A stretch of 64,000 nucleotides of DNA from Labilibaculum sp. DW002 (GCF_029029525.1 NZ_JAKJSC010000001.1:2764987-2828986), one strand, 5' to 3'; positions 17,683-27,702 are shown, numbered from the stretch's first letter. The notes: a model not told the origin generated them from the letters alone. A program made the numbers and translations.

Positions 17683-18807
17683 ATGAAAAAAGTTTTTAGA
17701 ATTATAATGGTCGTAGTCTTTATCTTGCTGTTTTTTGGAACAATTGCTTTCCTATATAGTAAATCGCAAGAGAAACCTGAAGTTTATGAAACTAAGTCGC
17801 CTGAGTTAACTGATATCGTTAAGAAAACAGTAGCTACTGGTTCCGTAATTCCTCGTAAAGAGATTAAAATAAAGCCTCAAGGGGTATCTGGTATCGTTGA
17901 GACATTATTTGTTGAGCCAGGACAGATGCTTAAGAAGGGTGATAAGATTGCTAAGATTAAGATTATTCCGGATATGATTAATCTGAATTCTGCAGAATCG
18001 AGAGTTGAGAGAGCTCAAATTAGTTTTGAAGACGCTCAAATCAATTACAATCGCGATAAACTGTTGTTTGAAAAGAAAGTAATTTCTGAATCTGATTTTC
18101 AAAAGCCACGTTTGGCTTATCGAAGTGCTCAGGAAGAGTTGAAATCTGCAAAAGATAACCTTCAGCTTATTAAAGAAGGTGTGACTTCTAAATCGGGAAG
18201 TGTGACTAATACTATTATCCGTTCTACTATTGAAGGGATGATTCTTGATATTCCTGTGAAAGAAGGTTATTCGGTTATTCAAAGTAATACTTTTAACGAA
18301 GGAACAACTGTTGCTATTATCGCTGATATGGGCGAAATGATTTTCCAAGGAAAGGTTGATGAAACTGAAGTTGGAAAAATAAAGCAAGGCATGAATCTTA
18401 AGCTTACAATTGGAGCAATTGAAGATTTTAAATTCGATGCTCATTTAGAGTATATATCTCCTAAAGGTGTGGCAGAAAATGGTGCTATTCAGTTTGAAAT
18501 TAAAGCAGCTGTAAAATTAAGTAATGAGTACTTTATTCGTTCCGGTTATAGTGCTAACGCTGAAATTGTACTTGATAGAAGAGAGAAAGTTTTAGCTGTA
18601 AACGAGAGCTTGTTAGAATTTAGTAACGATTCAAGTTTTGTAGAAGTTGAAACATCGGAACAAGAATTCGAACAACGCTATATTAAAACAGGTATATCGG
18701 ATGGTATCAACATCGAAGTACTAGAAGGAATTACAAAAGATGATAAACTGAAAGGCGAAAAGAAGAAAAAAATTGACACAATAAAAAAAGATAAGGACGA
18801 AGCGTAA
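17683..18807 (+). CDS. Periplasmic adaptor (HlyD/MacA-type membrane-fusion protein)
   Basis: Links the inner-membrane ABC pump to a TolC channel. I choose the ATG at 17683 (MKKVFRIIMVV, 374 aa) over a TTG six codons upstream. One membrane anchor spans residues 5-25. A biotinyl-lipoyl-like half motif (KPQGVSGIVETLFVEPGQMLKKGDKI) comes next, then an alpha-hairpin of about 80 residues (EDAQINYNRDKLLFEKKVIS and following), the second lipoyl half (IRSTIEGMILDIPVKEGYSV), a beta-barrel and the membrane-proximal domain. The C-terminus is Lys/Asp rich. It lies 37 bp after permease 2, within the same operon. Confidence 0.92.
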   Translation: MKKVFRIIMVVVFILLFFGTIAFLYSKSQEKPEVYETKSPELTDIVKKTVATGSVIPRKEIKIKPQGVSGIVETLFVEPGQMLKKGDKIAKIKIIPDMINLNSAESRVERAQISFEDAQINYNRDKLLFEKKVISESDFQKPRLAYRSAQEELKSAKDNLQLIKEGVTSKSGSVTNTIIRSTIEGMILDIPVKEGYSVIQSNTFNEGTTVAIIADMGEMIFQGKVDETEVGKIKQGMNLKLTIGAIEDFKFDAHLEYISPKGVAENGAIQFEIKAAVKLSNEYFIRSGYSANAEIVLDRREKVLAVNESLLEFSNDSSFVEVETSEQEFEQRYIKTGISDGINIEVLEGITKDDKLKGEKKKKIDTIKKDKDEA

Positions 18808-18913
18808 GCTTATTTTACAAATATGGCAACCCAATAAATTTGCCATCTTTATCTTAAATTTATGCCATTAATGGCCGGATATCATGTTCTCGTTAGATCA
18901 AAAAATTACACAC

Positions 18914-20275
18914 ATGAAAAAAATATTATTACCCATACTTGCCTTTATTTTTTCCATCTCGGCAGTTAATGCTCAGGAATTATGGGATTTAAAGAAGTGT
19001 ATTGACTATGCGAAAGAACACAATATTTCATTGCAGTTAAGAAAACTAGATGCAGAATTTCAAAAGAATAACACTGAGCAATCTAAGTACGACCTCTTGC
19101 CAAATTTAAATGGTAGTTCAGGCTACGATTTTAATTATGGACGTACCCTTAGTGCTAGTAACACTTATGAAAATAATAATAGTCAATCAGGATCTGTAAG
19201 TTTATCATCGAATGTGACTCTTTTTAATGGTTTTCAAAAGAGGAATGCCATTAAAAAAAATGAATTGGAGTTGAATGCAGCTTTACAGGATGTGGAGAAA
19301 GCTAAAGATGATTTGGCTTTAAACATTACATCCTATTTCTTGGACATTTTATTTAAAAAAGAGCTTTTAGATATTGCTCAGGAGCAAGTAAAAGTTACCA
19401 AATTTCAAATCGAAAGAACAAGTGCATTGGTCGAAGCAGGAACGCTTCCAAAGGGAACTTTAATGGAACAAAAAGCACAAGCTGCTCGAGAAGACCTTGC
19501 AGTGGTTAATGCTCAAAATTCTCTAGACATTGCTCTCTTAGATCTTGCTCAACTTTTAGATTTAGAAAGTGCAGATCAGTTTGATATCAAAACTCCTGAT
19601 CTTCCTGTATTAAATGCAACAAGATCTCTTGTGAATCCTGAATCAGTGTTTACTAGTGCATTGGAATTTCGTCCTGAGATGAAAGCAGCTAAATATAGAT
19701 TGCAGAGTTCTGAAAAAGGTTTAGCAATTGCAAGAGGACAAATCACGCCTTCGCTTTCGATGTCAGGTTCTTGGGGGTCAGGTTATAGGAAAAATCAACC
19801 AGAAACAGGATTTGATGTAGGAGGAAATCCAATAGTTATTCGAAAAGAGATGAAGCTATATGATCAGTTGAAGCTTTTTGAATCAAAAAGTTTCGGTTTC
19901 AATTTGAGAATTCCTATTTTTAATGGAGGAACTGTCAACAGAGCTATTAGTAATGCTAAGATTAATATTGACCGTTCTAAGTTGAATATGGAAAATACTA
20001 AAAATATTCTTCGAAAAGAAATTCAGCAAGCTCACGCGAATGCTTTAGCAGCGATGAAAAAATATTTTTCAAGTGAAACTGCAGTTTCTTCGACGGAAGA
20101 AGCTTTCCGTTATACCGAAGAGAAATTTAATTTAGGTTTGGTAAATTCAGTTGAATACAATCAGGCAAAAAATAATCTTTTGAAAGCAAAGTCGAATCTG
20201 CTTCAAGCAAAATACGATTACATATTCAGAACAAAAATCATAGACTTCTATAATGGAGTCGAAATCAGTTTATAG
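18914..20275 (+). CDS. TolC-family outer-membrane efflux protein
   Basis: Outer-membrane channel subunit (453 aa) completing the tripartite exporter. I start it at the ATG at 18914 (MKKILLPILAF), which gives a clean signal peptide ending in VNA/QELW; the in-frame ATG at 18884 puts ten residues before it. Two OEP repeats follow, each with long alpha-helical stretches; LWDLKKCIDYAKEHNISLQL opens the first and FSSETAVSSTEEAFRYTEEK with FNLGLVNSVEYNQAKNNLLK is the classic TolC helix near the C-terminus. It is the last gene of the operon, followed by a strong terminator at 20299. Confidence 0.94.
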   Translation: MKKILLPILAFIFSISAVNAQELWDLKKCIDYAKEHNISLQLRKLDAEFQKNNTEQSKYDLLPNLNGSSGYDFNYGRTLSASNTYENNNSQSGSVSLSSNVTLFNGFQKRNAIKKNELELNAALQDVEKAKDDLALNITSYFLDILFKKELLDIAQEQVKVTKFQIERTSALVEAGTLPKGTLMEQKAQAAREDLAVVNAQNSLDIALLDLAQLLDLESADQFDIKTPDLPVLNATRSLVNPESVFTSALEFRPEMKAAKYRLQSSEKGLAIARGQITPSLSMSGSWGSGYRKNQPETGFDVGGNPIVIRKEMKLYDQLKLFESKSFGFNLRIPIFNGGTVNRAISNAKINIDRSKLNMENTKNILRKEIQQAHANALAAMKKYFSSETAVSSTEEAFRYTEEKFNLGLVNSVEYNQAKNNLLKAKSNLLQAKYDYIFRTKIIDFYNGVEISL

Positions 20276-20298
20276 TCAAGTTTACATTACCAATTCAA

Positions 20299-20334
20299 AA
20301 CTCTCAACAATAAGTTTGTTGAGAGTTTTTTTTT
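20299..20334 (+). terminator. Terminator of the export operon
   Basis: 12-bp stem AACTCTCAACAA (20299-20310) with TTGTTGAGAGTT (20316-20327), 5-nt loop, followed by a T-run to 20334. Confidence 0.9.
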
Positions 20335-20493
20335 ACCCGAATACGTGTATTGGTTTGATCATTTGTCTTAGATATAGAACGATGATTTCTTTTTGATTGT
20401 AATTTTATATGGATAAAGTCTATTTATTTGATTAGTTATCATTCACAATTACTATTTTATCCTTTATTTTGCAGTGATTTAAATTTTTATCAG

Positions 20494-21207
20494 ATGGCAT
20501 TACTTTTACATATCGAAACATCAACAGCAGTTTGTTCTGTTGGTTTAGGAAAAGACGGAGAATTACTAGCTCTAAAAGAAACTAAAGAAGGGATGAAACA
20601 CGCATCTCATCTAACGGTATTTATTGAAAACATCCTAAAGGAGAATGGTTTTTCAACTTCCGATTTAGATGGAATTGCGATTAGCATGGGCCCAGGCTCA
20701 TACACTGGCTTAAGAATTGGTGTTTCTACTGCAAAAGGAATCTGTTACGGTGCTGAACTTCCTTTAATTGCCATAAGTACATTGCAAGCAATGACAAAAC
20801 CATTACTAGCCAATGAAAACATTCAATCGCAATTAAAAAATCCTGAAAAGGCCTATTATTGCCCAATGATTGATGCTCGAAGAATGGAAGTGTATACCGC
20901 ATTTTACAATGACAAAAATGAATTAAAAAAAGATATTTCAGCAGATATTATTGATGAAAACTCCTATGCAAAGGAGCTATCGGAAAGAGAAATTGTATTC
21001 TTTGGAGATGGTGCTGCGAAGTGCAAAGAAATCATCGAAAGTAAAAATGGCATCTTTCTTGATAATGTAACACCAACAGCAACTGGAATGATTGAATTGG
21101 CTGAAGCAAAATTTCAAAAACAAGAATTTGAAGATGTAGCCTATTTTGAGCCCTTTTATTTGAAGGATTTTGTTGCAACAACACCTAAAAAGAATATCTT
21201 TAAGTAA
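20494..21207 (+). CDS. tsaB: TsaB, tRNA threonylcarbamoyladenosine complex subunit
   Basis: Partner protein of TsaD in the complex that makes t6A37 in ANN-decoding tRNAs. I start it at the ATG at 20494 (MALLLHIETSTAVCSVGLG); the in-frame start at 20428 adds 22 residues not expected in this family. The ASKHA-fold N-terminal motif HIETST and the conserved SMGPGSYTGLRIGVSTAKG are both present. Length 237 aa is normal. It is followed by the DUF3108 gene 18 bp later and probably shares a transcript with it. Confidence 0.93.
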   Translation: MALLLHIETSTAVCSVGLGKDGELLALKETKEGMKHASHLTVFIENILKENGFSTSDLDGIAISMGPGSYTGLRIGVSTAKGICYGAELPLIAISTLQAMTKPLLANENIQSQLKNPEKAYYCPMIDARRMEVYTAFYNDKNELKKDISADIIDENSYAKELSEREIVFFGDGAAKCKEIIESKNGIFLDNVTPTATGMIELAEAKFQKQEFEDVAYFEPFYLKDFVATTPKKNIFK

Positions 21208-21225
21208 GAACTAATAGAAAAGCAT

Positions 21226-21993
21226 ATGCGTAAACTTTCCCTTTTCATTCTGCTATTGTTATCAAGCTACACCATATCGCTTGCAGATTTTCCTGTAGGT
21301 GCTAATGAAAAGGGAGAACATTTAAAATATGTAATTCATTACGGTATTATTCGTGGAGGCAAGGCCAGTTTAAAAATAAAAAATGAAAAATTAAATGGTG
21401 AAGATATTTACCATGCTACACTTACCGGCAAAACAGTTGGTCTTTTTAATACCTTGTACAAGGTTAGAGATACCTACGAGAGCTTTATAAATCCCAAAAC
21501 CTTATTGCCCGTTAAAGCCATTAGAGACATCCGTGAGGGAAGCTATAAGAGATACAATGAAATAAAGTTTGATCGTGAAAAAAATGAGCTAACAAGTCAA
21601 AGATCTGGTGTGCACAAAGTACCTGAAGGCATTCATGACATTTTATCGGCTTTTTATTTTGCTAGAGCAAATCATTTTAATTCTGACTTGGTGGAAGGGG
21701 AGATTGTAAAAATTCAAACTTATTTTTCTGATGAATTATTTCTTCTTCAATTTCGTTTTATGGGATACGAAACCATCAACAGTAAAATTGGAAACATTAA
21801 ATGTTACAAATTTATTCCGATTGTTGAAACTGGTAGAGCATTCAAAGATGAAGATGATATGAAAATATGGGTTTCGGCCGATGCAAATAGAATTCCTGTA
21901 AGAGTACAATTCGATCTTTTCATCGGCTCCTTACGTTGCGATCTGATGAATTTTTCAGACTTTTCATCCAATTCTCTTTTAAACAAGGAATAA
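21226..21993 (+). CDS. DUF3108-family exported protein
   Basis: Secreted or periplasmic protein of 255 aa with a signal peptide at residues 1-20 (LSLFILLLLSSYTISLA). The mature part opens GEHLKYVIHYGIIRGGKASL, typical of DUF3108, and contains KTVGLFNTLYKVRDTYESF and the C-terminal IWVSADANRIPVRVQFDL of that family. The function of DUF3108 is unknown; an outer-membrane role has been suggested from its beta-rich, lipocalin-like character. It follows tsaB closely on the same strand. Confidence 0.82.
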   Translation: MRKLSLFILLLLSSYTISLADFPVGANEKGEHLKYVIHYGIIRGGKASLKIKNEKLNGEDIYHATLTGKTVGLFNTLYKVRDTYESFINPKTLLPVKAIRDIREGSYKRYNEIKFDREKNELTSQRSGVHKVPEGIHDILSAFYFARANHFNSDLVEGEIVKIQTYFSDELFLLQFRFMGYETINSKIGNIKCYKFIPIVETGRAFKDEDDMKIWVSADANRIPVRVQFDLFIGSLRCDLMNFSDFSSNSLLNKE

Positions 21994-22064
21994 AATATCT
22001 GCACTTCTCTACTATCTTATTCAAACAAAGCCTTGTAATATTTCAGTTTATAAATTGTTTCTCT

Positions 22065-22072
22065 TACTTTTG
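22065..22072 (+). promoter_or_regulatory. -7 element of efp promoter
   Basis: TACTTTTG, a perfect TAnnTTTG, followed by CA, 70 nt before the efp start. No well-spaced TTG is seen upstream. The same TACTTTTGCA string occurs before typA and rplM. Confidence 0.5.
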
Positions 22073-22142
22073 CACAACTTAGAAGTCTTAACTACTTCTA
22101 ATTAGTTGAATGAAACGATAATTAAAAAAATAATTTTATATC

Positions 22143-22712
22143 ATGGCAAGTACTGCAGATTTTAAGAATGGTATGTGTATCCATTTTAAGACTGGTTTAT
22201 ATACGATTGTTCAATTCCAGCATGTTAAGCCTGGTAAAGGTCCAGCTTTCGTAAGAACTAAATTAAAGAATGTAAAGACAGGTAAAATTATTGATAATAC
22301 TTTTACTGCTGGTCTTAAGATTGATGTAGCTCGAATTGAGCGCCGTCCATACCAATATCTTTATAAAGATGATATGGGTTACAATTTGATGCATACTGAA
22401 ACTTACGAGCAAATAGCATTAGAAGAAAATTTATTTAATCAGCCAGACCTTTTGAAAGAAGGTGATCACGTTGAGGCTGTAATTCATGCCGATACTGAAA
22501 CGCCACTATACGTAGAGCTTCCTATTCATGTTATAATGAAAGTTACATACACTGAGCCAGGTTTACGTGGTGATACGTCTTCAACAAATTCACTTAAGGC
22601 TGCAACTATTGAAACGGGTGCAACTATCATGGTCCCATTATTTATTAATACTGGTGACAAAATTAAAATTGATACTCGTGATCGCTCTTACTCGGAACGT
22701 GTAAAAGCTTAA
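22143..22712 (+). CDS. efp: Translation elongation factor P
   Basis: EF-P (189 aa), which relieves ribosome stalling at polyproline. Three beta-barrel domains in the usual order: the KOW-like N-domain, the middle OB domain and the C-terminal OB domain ending [19 protein letters not shown]. The tip loop reads [12 protein letters not shown] with Lys32 at the position that is beta-lysylated in E. coli. A modification gene is not present in this window. It is a single-gene unit with its own -7 element upstream and a strong terminator downstream. Confidence 0.96.
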   Translation: MASTADFKNGMCIHFKTGLYTIVQFQHVKPGKGPAFVRTKLKNVKTGKIIDNTFTAGLKIDVARIERRPYQYLYKDDMGYNLMHTETYEQIALEENLFNQPDLLKEGDHVEAVIHADTETPLYVELPIHVIMKVTYTEPGLRGDTSSTNSLKAATIETGATIMVPLFINTGDKIKIDTRDRSYSERVKA

Positions 22713-22731
22713 TTTACATAAATTCATCATC

Positions 22732-22764
22732 AAAAAAGGATTCTTTATGGAATCCTTTTTTTTT
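22732..22764. terminator. Terminator after efp
   Basis: Stem GGATTC/GAATCC (22738-22743, 22750-22755) extended by A/T pairing, followed by nine T residues to 22764. Confidence 0.88.
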
Positions 22765-22831
22765 ATTTATAACTGAAATTTGGTAGTGATTTGATATTTC
22801 CTAAATTAGCATAAACAATAAATTCCCAATC

Positions 22832-24055
22832 GTGATCAAGCAACAATCTGTAAACAGCAAATTTAAGCTCGAGCTAATTCTAAAAATCACGCAAGCGATA
22901 AATGAAAATTTATCGGTTGACGAACTTTTGCAGCAATACCAAAATATTCTTTTCGAAGATCTTAAGATTGGTAAAATTGCTGTTTTTAAGTTTAATTCTC
23001 GCTGGGAAAAACTATTGGTTTCGGGTATTTCCAGAGATTATATCGACAAAATTAAAATTGAGAAACACCTATCTAATTTTTCCGAAATCACTTATATATC
23101 TAGTGATTTACCAGATGTTTTCCAATCTTTTGATTTTATCATTCCAGTATTCCATAAAAATTCAGTACTTGCCTATATTCTAATTGGTGATATTGATGAG
23201 GAAATGGAAGGAATGAGCCCAGCAATTAGACATTTAAGCTTTATACAGACCATTTCCAACATTATTATTGTTGCTATGGAGAACAAGCGCATGTATAAGC
23301 AATTGCTAATACAGGAGGCATTTAAAAAGGAAATGGAATTGGCTTCAAAAATTCAAAATCTATTAATCCCAAATCAAAGTTCTCTTCCACAAAATCAATA
23401 CATTTCTACTCGTGGCTATTATCAACCACATTTAGAAATTGGCGGCGATTATTACGATTTTATCAACTTTAACAATCAAGAATTGGGTTTTTGTATTGGA
23501 GATGTATCAGGAAAAGGAATTCCTGCTGCTCTAATCATGTCTAACTTCCAAGCGACTTTGCGTGCCTTATTTCGTCCAGAAACTCCTTTGGATGAATTGA
23601 TGAGACAACTAAATCAAAAGGTTTGTGAAAATTCGAGTAGCGAAAAATTCTTAACCTTCTTTATAGGAATTTACAACTACACCACAAGAAAATTAAAATA
23701 TGTAAATGCCAGTCATCATCCTCCTTTGCTTTACAACTTTGAAAAGGGAGAAACTACTTTGCTTAAAGAAGGATGTATTGGATTAGGGATGTTAGATGAA
23801 ATCCCTAAAATTACGGTTGGGGAAATTACCATTGAGGATAACTCTAAATTACTTTGCTATACAGATGGTTTAATTGAACTAGAAAGAGGTGATCATATGG
23901 AAGTTGGCGTTCACTTTTTAACTAAAATGTTCGCAACACCTAAAAGTTTATCCGATACCTTTAGTGATCTAATTCAACATATAGATATTGGCAAAAAGAA
24001 CAAAGCAGTTATTGATGATATATCCTTATTCGGAATCGAATTTAATTCATTATAA
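22832..24055 (+). CDS. PP2C-type serine phosphatase (SpoIIE/RsbU family) with GAF-like sensor domain
   Basis: Regulatory phosphatase of 407 aa that probably acts on an anti-sigma-factor antagonist or a related partner. The start is a GTG at 22832. An N-terminal GAF-like domain (about 10-150) leads through a short helix (EFKKEMELASKIQNLLIPN, the usual linker) to the SpoIIE catalytic domain, about 195-407. Metal-binding motifs GGDYYDF, CIGDVSGKGIPAAL, CYTDGLIE and VIDDISLFGI are present. There is no kinase or receiver domain, and no STAS or anti-sigma partner gene nearby, so the target is unknown. Confidence 0.9.
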   Translation: MIKQQSVNSKFKLELILKITQAINENLSVDELLQQYQNILFEDLKIGKIAVFKFNSRWEKLLVSGISRDYIDKIKIEKHLSNFSEITYISSDLPDVFQSFDFIIPVFHKNSVLAYILIGDIDEEMEGMSPAIRHLSFIQTISNIIIVAMENKRMYKQLLIQEAFKKEMELASKIQNLLIPNQSSLPQNQYISTRGYYQPHLEIGGDYYDFINFNNQELGFCIGDVSGKGIPAALIMSNFQATLRALFRPETPLDELMRQLNQKVCENSSSEKFLTFFIGIYNYTTRKLKYVNASHHPPLLYNFEKGETTLLKEGCIGLGMLDEIPKITVGEITIEDNSKLLCYTDGLIELERGDHMEVGVHFLTKMFATPKSLSDTFSDLIQHIDIGKKNKAVIDDISLFGIEFNSL

Positions 24056-24060
24056 AAAAC

Positions 24061-24088
24061 AAAAGGATCGGCAATGCCGATCCTTTTT
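24061..24088. terminator. Bidirectional terminator between convergent genes
   Basis: Stem GGATCGGC/GCCGATCC with a 3-nt loop (24065-24083), flanked by A-run and T-run, so it can stop transcription from both sides. Confidence 0.9.
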
Positions 24089-24112
24089 ACTTTATAGCTA
24101 TTCGTAAAATAA

Positions 24113-24547
24113 TTACTTCTGAATAATGAAAGTACGTTCCTCTGTTTTTTCATTTGCTTCCGTAGAAGCATCTGTAACTTTCACTAACATTTTGTACTTT
24201 CCTTCTTTTGCATCGGCTGGAAGATCCATATTGAAAGTAACTACTTGAGATGTTCCTGACAATGTTCCTGACTTGTCAAAAGTAAACTCAACAGGAGTTG
24301 TTTTAACTGTCATTCCTACTGCTTGAAAAAAGTCAACACTTACAATATAAGACTTTAATGCCTCGTTATCTGTTGCCGTAAAACTTGCACTAACTGTTTC
24401 TCCAGGAGCAATTGTCTGATCTGCTGTCGGTGCAGTGATCGTAATTCCAGGAGCTACTTTATCTGTATCGTCTCCTCCTCCGCTGCTTCCACAACTCATT
24501 AATCCTAATGAAAACAATGTAACCAAGGCGTATTTTAATAATTTCAT
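24113..24547 (-). CDS. Small lipoprotein with Ig-like domain, DUF4625-like
   Basis: 144-aa lipoprotein. The signal peptide ends in LMSC, giving a lipidated Cys19, followed by a Gly/Asp-rich spacer (GSSGGGDDTD) of the type often seen in surface-exposed lipoproteins of this phylum. One Ig-like beta-sandwich follows: PGITITAPTADQTIAPGETV, SFTATDNEALKSYIVSVDFF and a final strand EERTFIIQK. This resembles DUF4625, but I assign it by eye only. It shares a bidirectional terminator with the convergent phosphatase gene. Confidence 0.7.
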   Translation of the reverse strand: MKLLKYALVTLFSLGLMSCGSSGGGDDTDKVAPGITITAPTADQTIAPGETVSASFTATDNEALKSYIVSVDFFQAVGMTVKTTPVEFTFDKSGTLSGTSQVVTFNMDLPADAKEGKYKMLVKVTDASTEANEKTEERTFIIQK

Positions 24548-24607
24548 TTCTGTGATTTTAGTTTTTGATTTGATTAGCTTCTCTAAAAATAGTTGATAAG
24601 CAGCAAA

Positions 24608-25900
24608 CTAACAAGCCACAATCAAGAAATAATTCTTTTTACCCTTCTGAACCAGTAAATACTTATCAGCAATTAAATGTTCTTTAGTCACTGTTAGTTC
24701 CGCATTAGCTTCCTTCTCCTTATTTAGACTGATAGCATTTCCTTTAAACAAACGTCTCAATTCACCTTTCGATGGAAAAACTTCTGCCTTAACTGCCAAA
24801 AGTTCCACTACGTCAACGCCATTTTCAAATTCCGTTTTATCAACATTAAATTGAGGTACACCTTCAAAAACTGAAAGAAAAGTATCTTCATCAAGTTTAC
24901 GCAAAGCATCGGCTGTAGCACGACCAAATAAGATTTGAGATGCTTCAACGGCCATATCGTAATCTGCCTCAGAGTGAATCATTGTTGTCACCTCTTTAGC
25001 AAGGCGCTGCTGCAACTTACGCATATGTGGCGCCTCTTTGTGCTCTGCTACTAATGCCTCAACTTCTTCCTTAGAGATTAGTGTGAAGATTTTAATATAT
25101 TTCTCTGCATCCTCATCAGAAGTATTCAACCAAAATTGGTAAAATTTATAAGGAGATGTGTATTTAGGATCAAGCCAAATGTTTCCAGATTCTGTTTTAC
25201 CAAACTTACCTCCGTCTGCTTTCGTAATCAACGGACAAGTAATTGCCCATGCCTGACCACCTTCTTTACGGCGAACCAATTCTGTACCAGTCGTGATATT
25301 TCCCCACTGATCTGATCCACCCATCTGAAGTTTACAGTTCTTTGATTTATATAATTCTAGAAAATCGTTTCCTTGAACCAATTGGTAAGTAAACTCAGTA
25401 AACGACATTCCTGTTTTCGATTCTGAAGACAAACGTTTCTTCACAGAATCCTTACTCATCATGTAATTAACAGTAATATGCTTTCCAATATCACGAATAA
25501 AATCAAGAAATGAAAAATCTTTCATCCAATCGTAGTTGTTAACCATTTCAGCAGCATTATCTGCATCTGAATCGAAATCCAAGAAACCTGAAAGTTGATT
25601 TCTCAAACATTCCTGGTTGTGACGTAAGGTCTTCTCATCAAGCAAATTTCTTTCTTGTGATTTTCCTGAAGGGTCACCAATCATACCTGTTGCACCACCT
25701 ACCAAAACAATTGGTTTGTGTCCGGCTACCTGAAAATGCTTAAGCATCATAACGCCCACAAGGTGTCCAATATGTAAAGAATCAGCAGTAGGGTCGATTC
25801 CCACGTATGCCGATGTCAATTCTTTTTCCAATTGTTCTTCTATACCCGGCATCATATCGTGAATCATGCCACGCCACTGTAATTCTTCTATAAAACTCAT
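24608..25900 (-). CDS. tyrS: Tyrosine--tRNA ligase
   Basis: Class I aminoacyl-tRNA synthetase charging tRNA-Tyr, 430 aa. HIGH motif HIGH at 43-46 in [12 protein letters not shown], tyrosine-binding GGSDQWGNI around 194-202, and the KMSKS-equivalent KFGKT at 232-236. The C-terminal S4 RNA-binding domain covers about 365-430. Length and motif order are normal for the bacterial TyrRS subfamily. A -7-like element (CAAAGATA on the plus strand, 25959-25966) lies 60 bp upstream. Single-gene unit. Confidence 0.97.
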   Translation of the reverse strand: MSFIEELQWRGMIHDMMPGIEEQLEKELTSAYVGIDPTADSLHIGHLVGVMMLKHFQVAGHKPIVLVGGATGMIGDPSGKSQERNLLDEKTLRHNQECLRNQLSGFLDFDSDADNAAEMVNNYDWMKDFSFLDFIRDIGKHITVNYMMSKDSVKKRLSSESKTGMSFTEFTYQLVQGNDFLELYKSKNCKLQMGGSDQWGNITTGTELVRRKEGGQAWAITCPLITKADGGKFGKTESGNIWLDPKYTSPYKFYQFWLNTSDEDAEKYIKIFTLISKEEVEALVAEHKEAPHMRKLQQRLAKEVTTMIHSEADYDMAVEASQILFGRATADALRKLDEDTFLSVFEGVPQFNVDKTEFENGVDVVELLAVKAEVFPSKGELRRLFKGNAISLNKEKEANAELTVTKEHLIADKYLLVQKGKKNYFLIVAC

Positions 25901-25958
25901 CTGTATCGTATTTTATATCCCTATAGGATTCTGTTATGCAATAATTATTTTCGGATGA

Positions 25959-25966
25959 CAAAGATA
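25959..25966 (-). promoter_or_regulatory. Possible -7 element of tyrS
   Basis: Minus strand TATCTTTG, a match to TAnnTTTG, 59 nt upstream of the tyrS start. No clear -33 TTG at the right distance. Confidence 0.35.
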
Positions 25967-26001
25967 AGAATTTTACCATTGTATTTTCCTCTATATTTTA
26001 G

Positions 26002-27024
26002 CTATTCCATAACGAATGATGCCAGAGCAAATGAAATCCCTAAAACCAGTAATATATTGTATATAAATGATAGCATTATAAACTTGATCGTTGTCTTAAT
26101 CCATGACTGTTGATAATAAAATTTCAAAGTCAAAAAAAGCTGTAGTGGTATGAGCAGATAAAGATAAATTGCAAATGATTGTATGGCCACAACTTCCGTC
26201 AGAATTATTAATTCGCTTAAAATTACGATTACAAATATAAAGGAATGATAATTAAGCGAAATTAATAAATGCTCAAGTAAGTAACGCTTCCTGCGAATGT
26301 AAAACAAGGCTAAAAACAGCGCGAAAACTGGCAGAACAACGAGTAACAGCTGCGATAGTTTCTTAAATGCCATATCGATCATCACCTCAGGATTTAAGCG
26401 CCACATTTCAATTAAATTCTTAATGGCCTTATTTTGAGTAATAAAATCACTATTTGTCGCCCTTTTGGTTGATGCAGAAATTGAGTCTAATTCGCTTACT
26501 GGTTTTGTATCAATATCAACATTTAATATTCCTTTTTTTAAGGCTGCCTGCCTTTGCAAACTATCCATATTAATGCTGTCTTTCGAAACGATCTCTTCTA
26601 AAAAAGACAAGACTTCAACTTGTTCTCCATCTCCATTCTCAAATGTTATATTTTTTTCAGCCTCGGTTTCAGGTCTATGATTATGAGAAAGGAGTAAAAA
26701 GGCGAAAAAAGTTAAAAATAGATACAAGCGAAAAGGGGGCGTGTATCTCGCTCTTCGTCCCTTCATAAACTCTTTGGTTATAAAGCCTGGACGAACCATA
26801 AGTGGCAATAAGGTATGAAAAAAACGATTATCAATCGATAAGGCATCTCCCAAAGATTCAGAAACTACACTAAAAAATGGACGATGAAAACTTTTTACAG
26901 ATTGCCCACAATTGGAGCAAAAACTACCATTAACGGGGTGCTCACAATTCGCACAGAAGCCCTCGAAATGAACTGTTTTACGTCTTGGTAATTTTTGAAT
27001 GTATTTTTTGATCGTATTCTTCAT
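26002..27024 (-). CDS. DUF3667-family membrane protein with N-terminal zinc ribbon
   Basis: 340-aa membrane protein. The N-terminus holds a zinc ribbon with Cys24, Cys27, Cys36 and Cys39 (FCANCEHP and FCSNCGQS), followed by a segment that includes RPGFITKEFMKGRRARYTPPF, the hallmark of DUF3667. One membrane helix lies near 110-125, then a soluble loop of about 90 residues, then four hydrophobic helices from about 220 to the end. Function is unknown. Its ATG overlaps the cvpA stop by one base (TAATG on the minus strand), so translation of the two is coupled. Confidence 0.85.
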   Translation of the reverse strand: MKNTIKKYIQKLPRRKTVHFEGFCANCEHPVNGSFCSNCGQSVKSFHRPFFSVVSESLGDALSIDNRFFHTLLPLMVRPGFITKEFMKGRRARYTPPFRLYLFLTFFAFLLLSHNHRPETEAEKNITFENGDGEQVEVLSFLEEIVSKDSINMDSLQRQAALKKGILNVDIDTKPVSELDSISASTKRATNSDFITQNKAIKNLIEMWRLNPEVMIDMAFKKLSQLLLVVLPVFALFLALFYIRRKRYLLEHLLISLNYHSFIFVIVILSELIILTEVVAIQSFAIYLYLLIPLQLFLTLKFYYQQSWIKTTIKFIMLSFIYNILLVLGISFALASFVME

Positions 27025-27566
27025 TAGACGTCAATCGGAAGTTCCTTTTTCACTTTTTCTTTAATCTTATCCTTTGTTTCACCAAAATCCGAATCAAAAA
27101 GATCAAACATGGTTTCAGAAACTTTTTTCATTGGTTCGTACAAATAGCTGGATTCCTTTTTTTCATCGGAAATAAAATTAAATTTTTTATCCAGATAACT
27201 AACAAAATAGACTACGATACCTATAATTATTACTCCTTTAAGAAGACCAAATAACATCCCGAAAATTCGATTGACCATTCCTAAAGCAATAGCTTCGATT
27301 AACGAATTTAAAAGTTTCCCAATTACATTAACAATGATTACGATTACAATAAATGTCACACCAAAAGCAATATAGCCCAAGTATTCTGGGTTATAGTCGA
27401 ATCGATCTCTAATAAATTGCGCTGTGAAATCTGAAAAATGAATGGCTCCATAAATCCCCAAAACCAAAGCTAGAAGCGTTGCAACTTCAAAAACTAAACC
27501 ATTCTTAAATCCTTTTACCATTGCCCAAAGCAAGGGAATCCCAATTAATATATCGATTATACTCAT
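27024..27566 (-). CDS. CvpA-family membrane protein
   Basis: 180-aa protein with four predicted membrane helices in the first 130 residues (IDILIGIPLLWAMVKGFKNG is the characteristic CvpA opening) and a charged cytoplasmic tail. In other bacteria CvpA affects colicin V export, purF expression or envelope stress resistance; its molecular role is unsettled. The stop overlaps the start of the DUF3667 gene. A -7-like element lies 33 bp upstream. Confidence 0.88.
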   Translation of the reverse strand: MSIIDILIGIPLLWAMVKGFKNGLVFEVATLLALVLGIYGAIHFSDFTAQFIRDRFDYNPEYLGYIAFGVTFIVIVIIVNVIGKLLNSLIEAIALGMVNRIFGMLFGLLKGVIIIGIVVYFVSYLDKKFNFISDEKKESSYLYEPMKKVSETMFDLFDSDFGETKDKIKEKVKKELPIDV

Positions 27567-27598
27567 TTGTTATCTTTTTCAAATTAGACAATGCTCAC

Positions 27599-27606
27599 CA
27601 AATATA
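27599..27606 (-). promoter_or_regulatory. -7 element of the cvpA-DUF3667 unit
   Basis: Minus strand TATATTTG, a perfect match to TAnnTTTG, 33 nt upstream of the cvpA start. The -33 element is not clear. Confidence 0.4.
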
Positions 27607-27702
27607 ACTAAAAACCAACATAATTAACGTATATTAAATAGAGAAGAGACAATACAACATGTAAAATTTATATATATATTTAAAACAGTAAACTAACTTA
27701 TT

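Noticed and set aside
17905-18444. 179-codon open frame antisense to the adaptor gene
   Set aside because: Ser/Asn/Phe-rich antisense shadow of a well-supported coding sequence.
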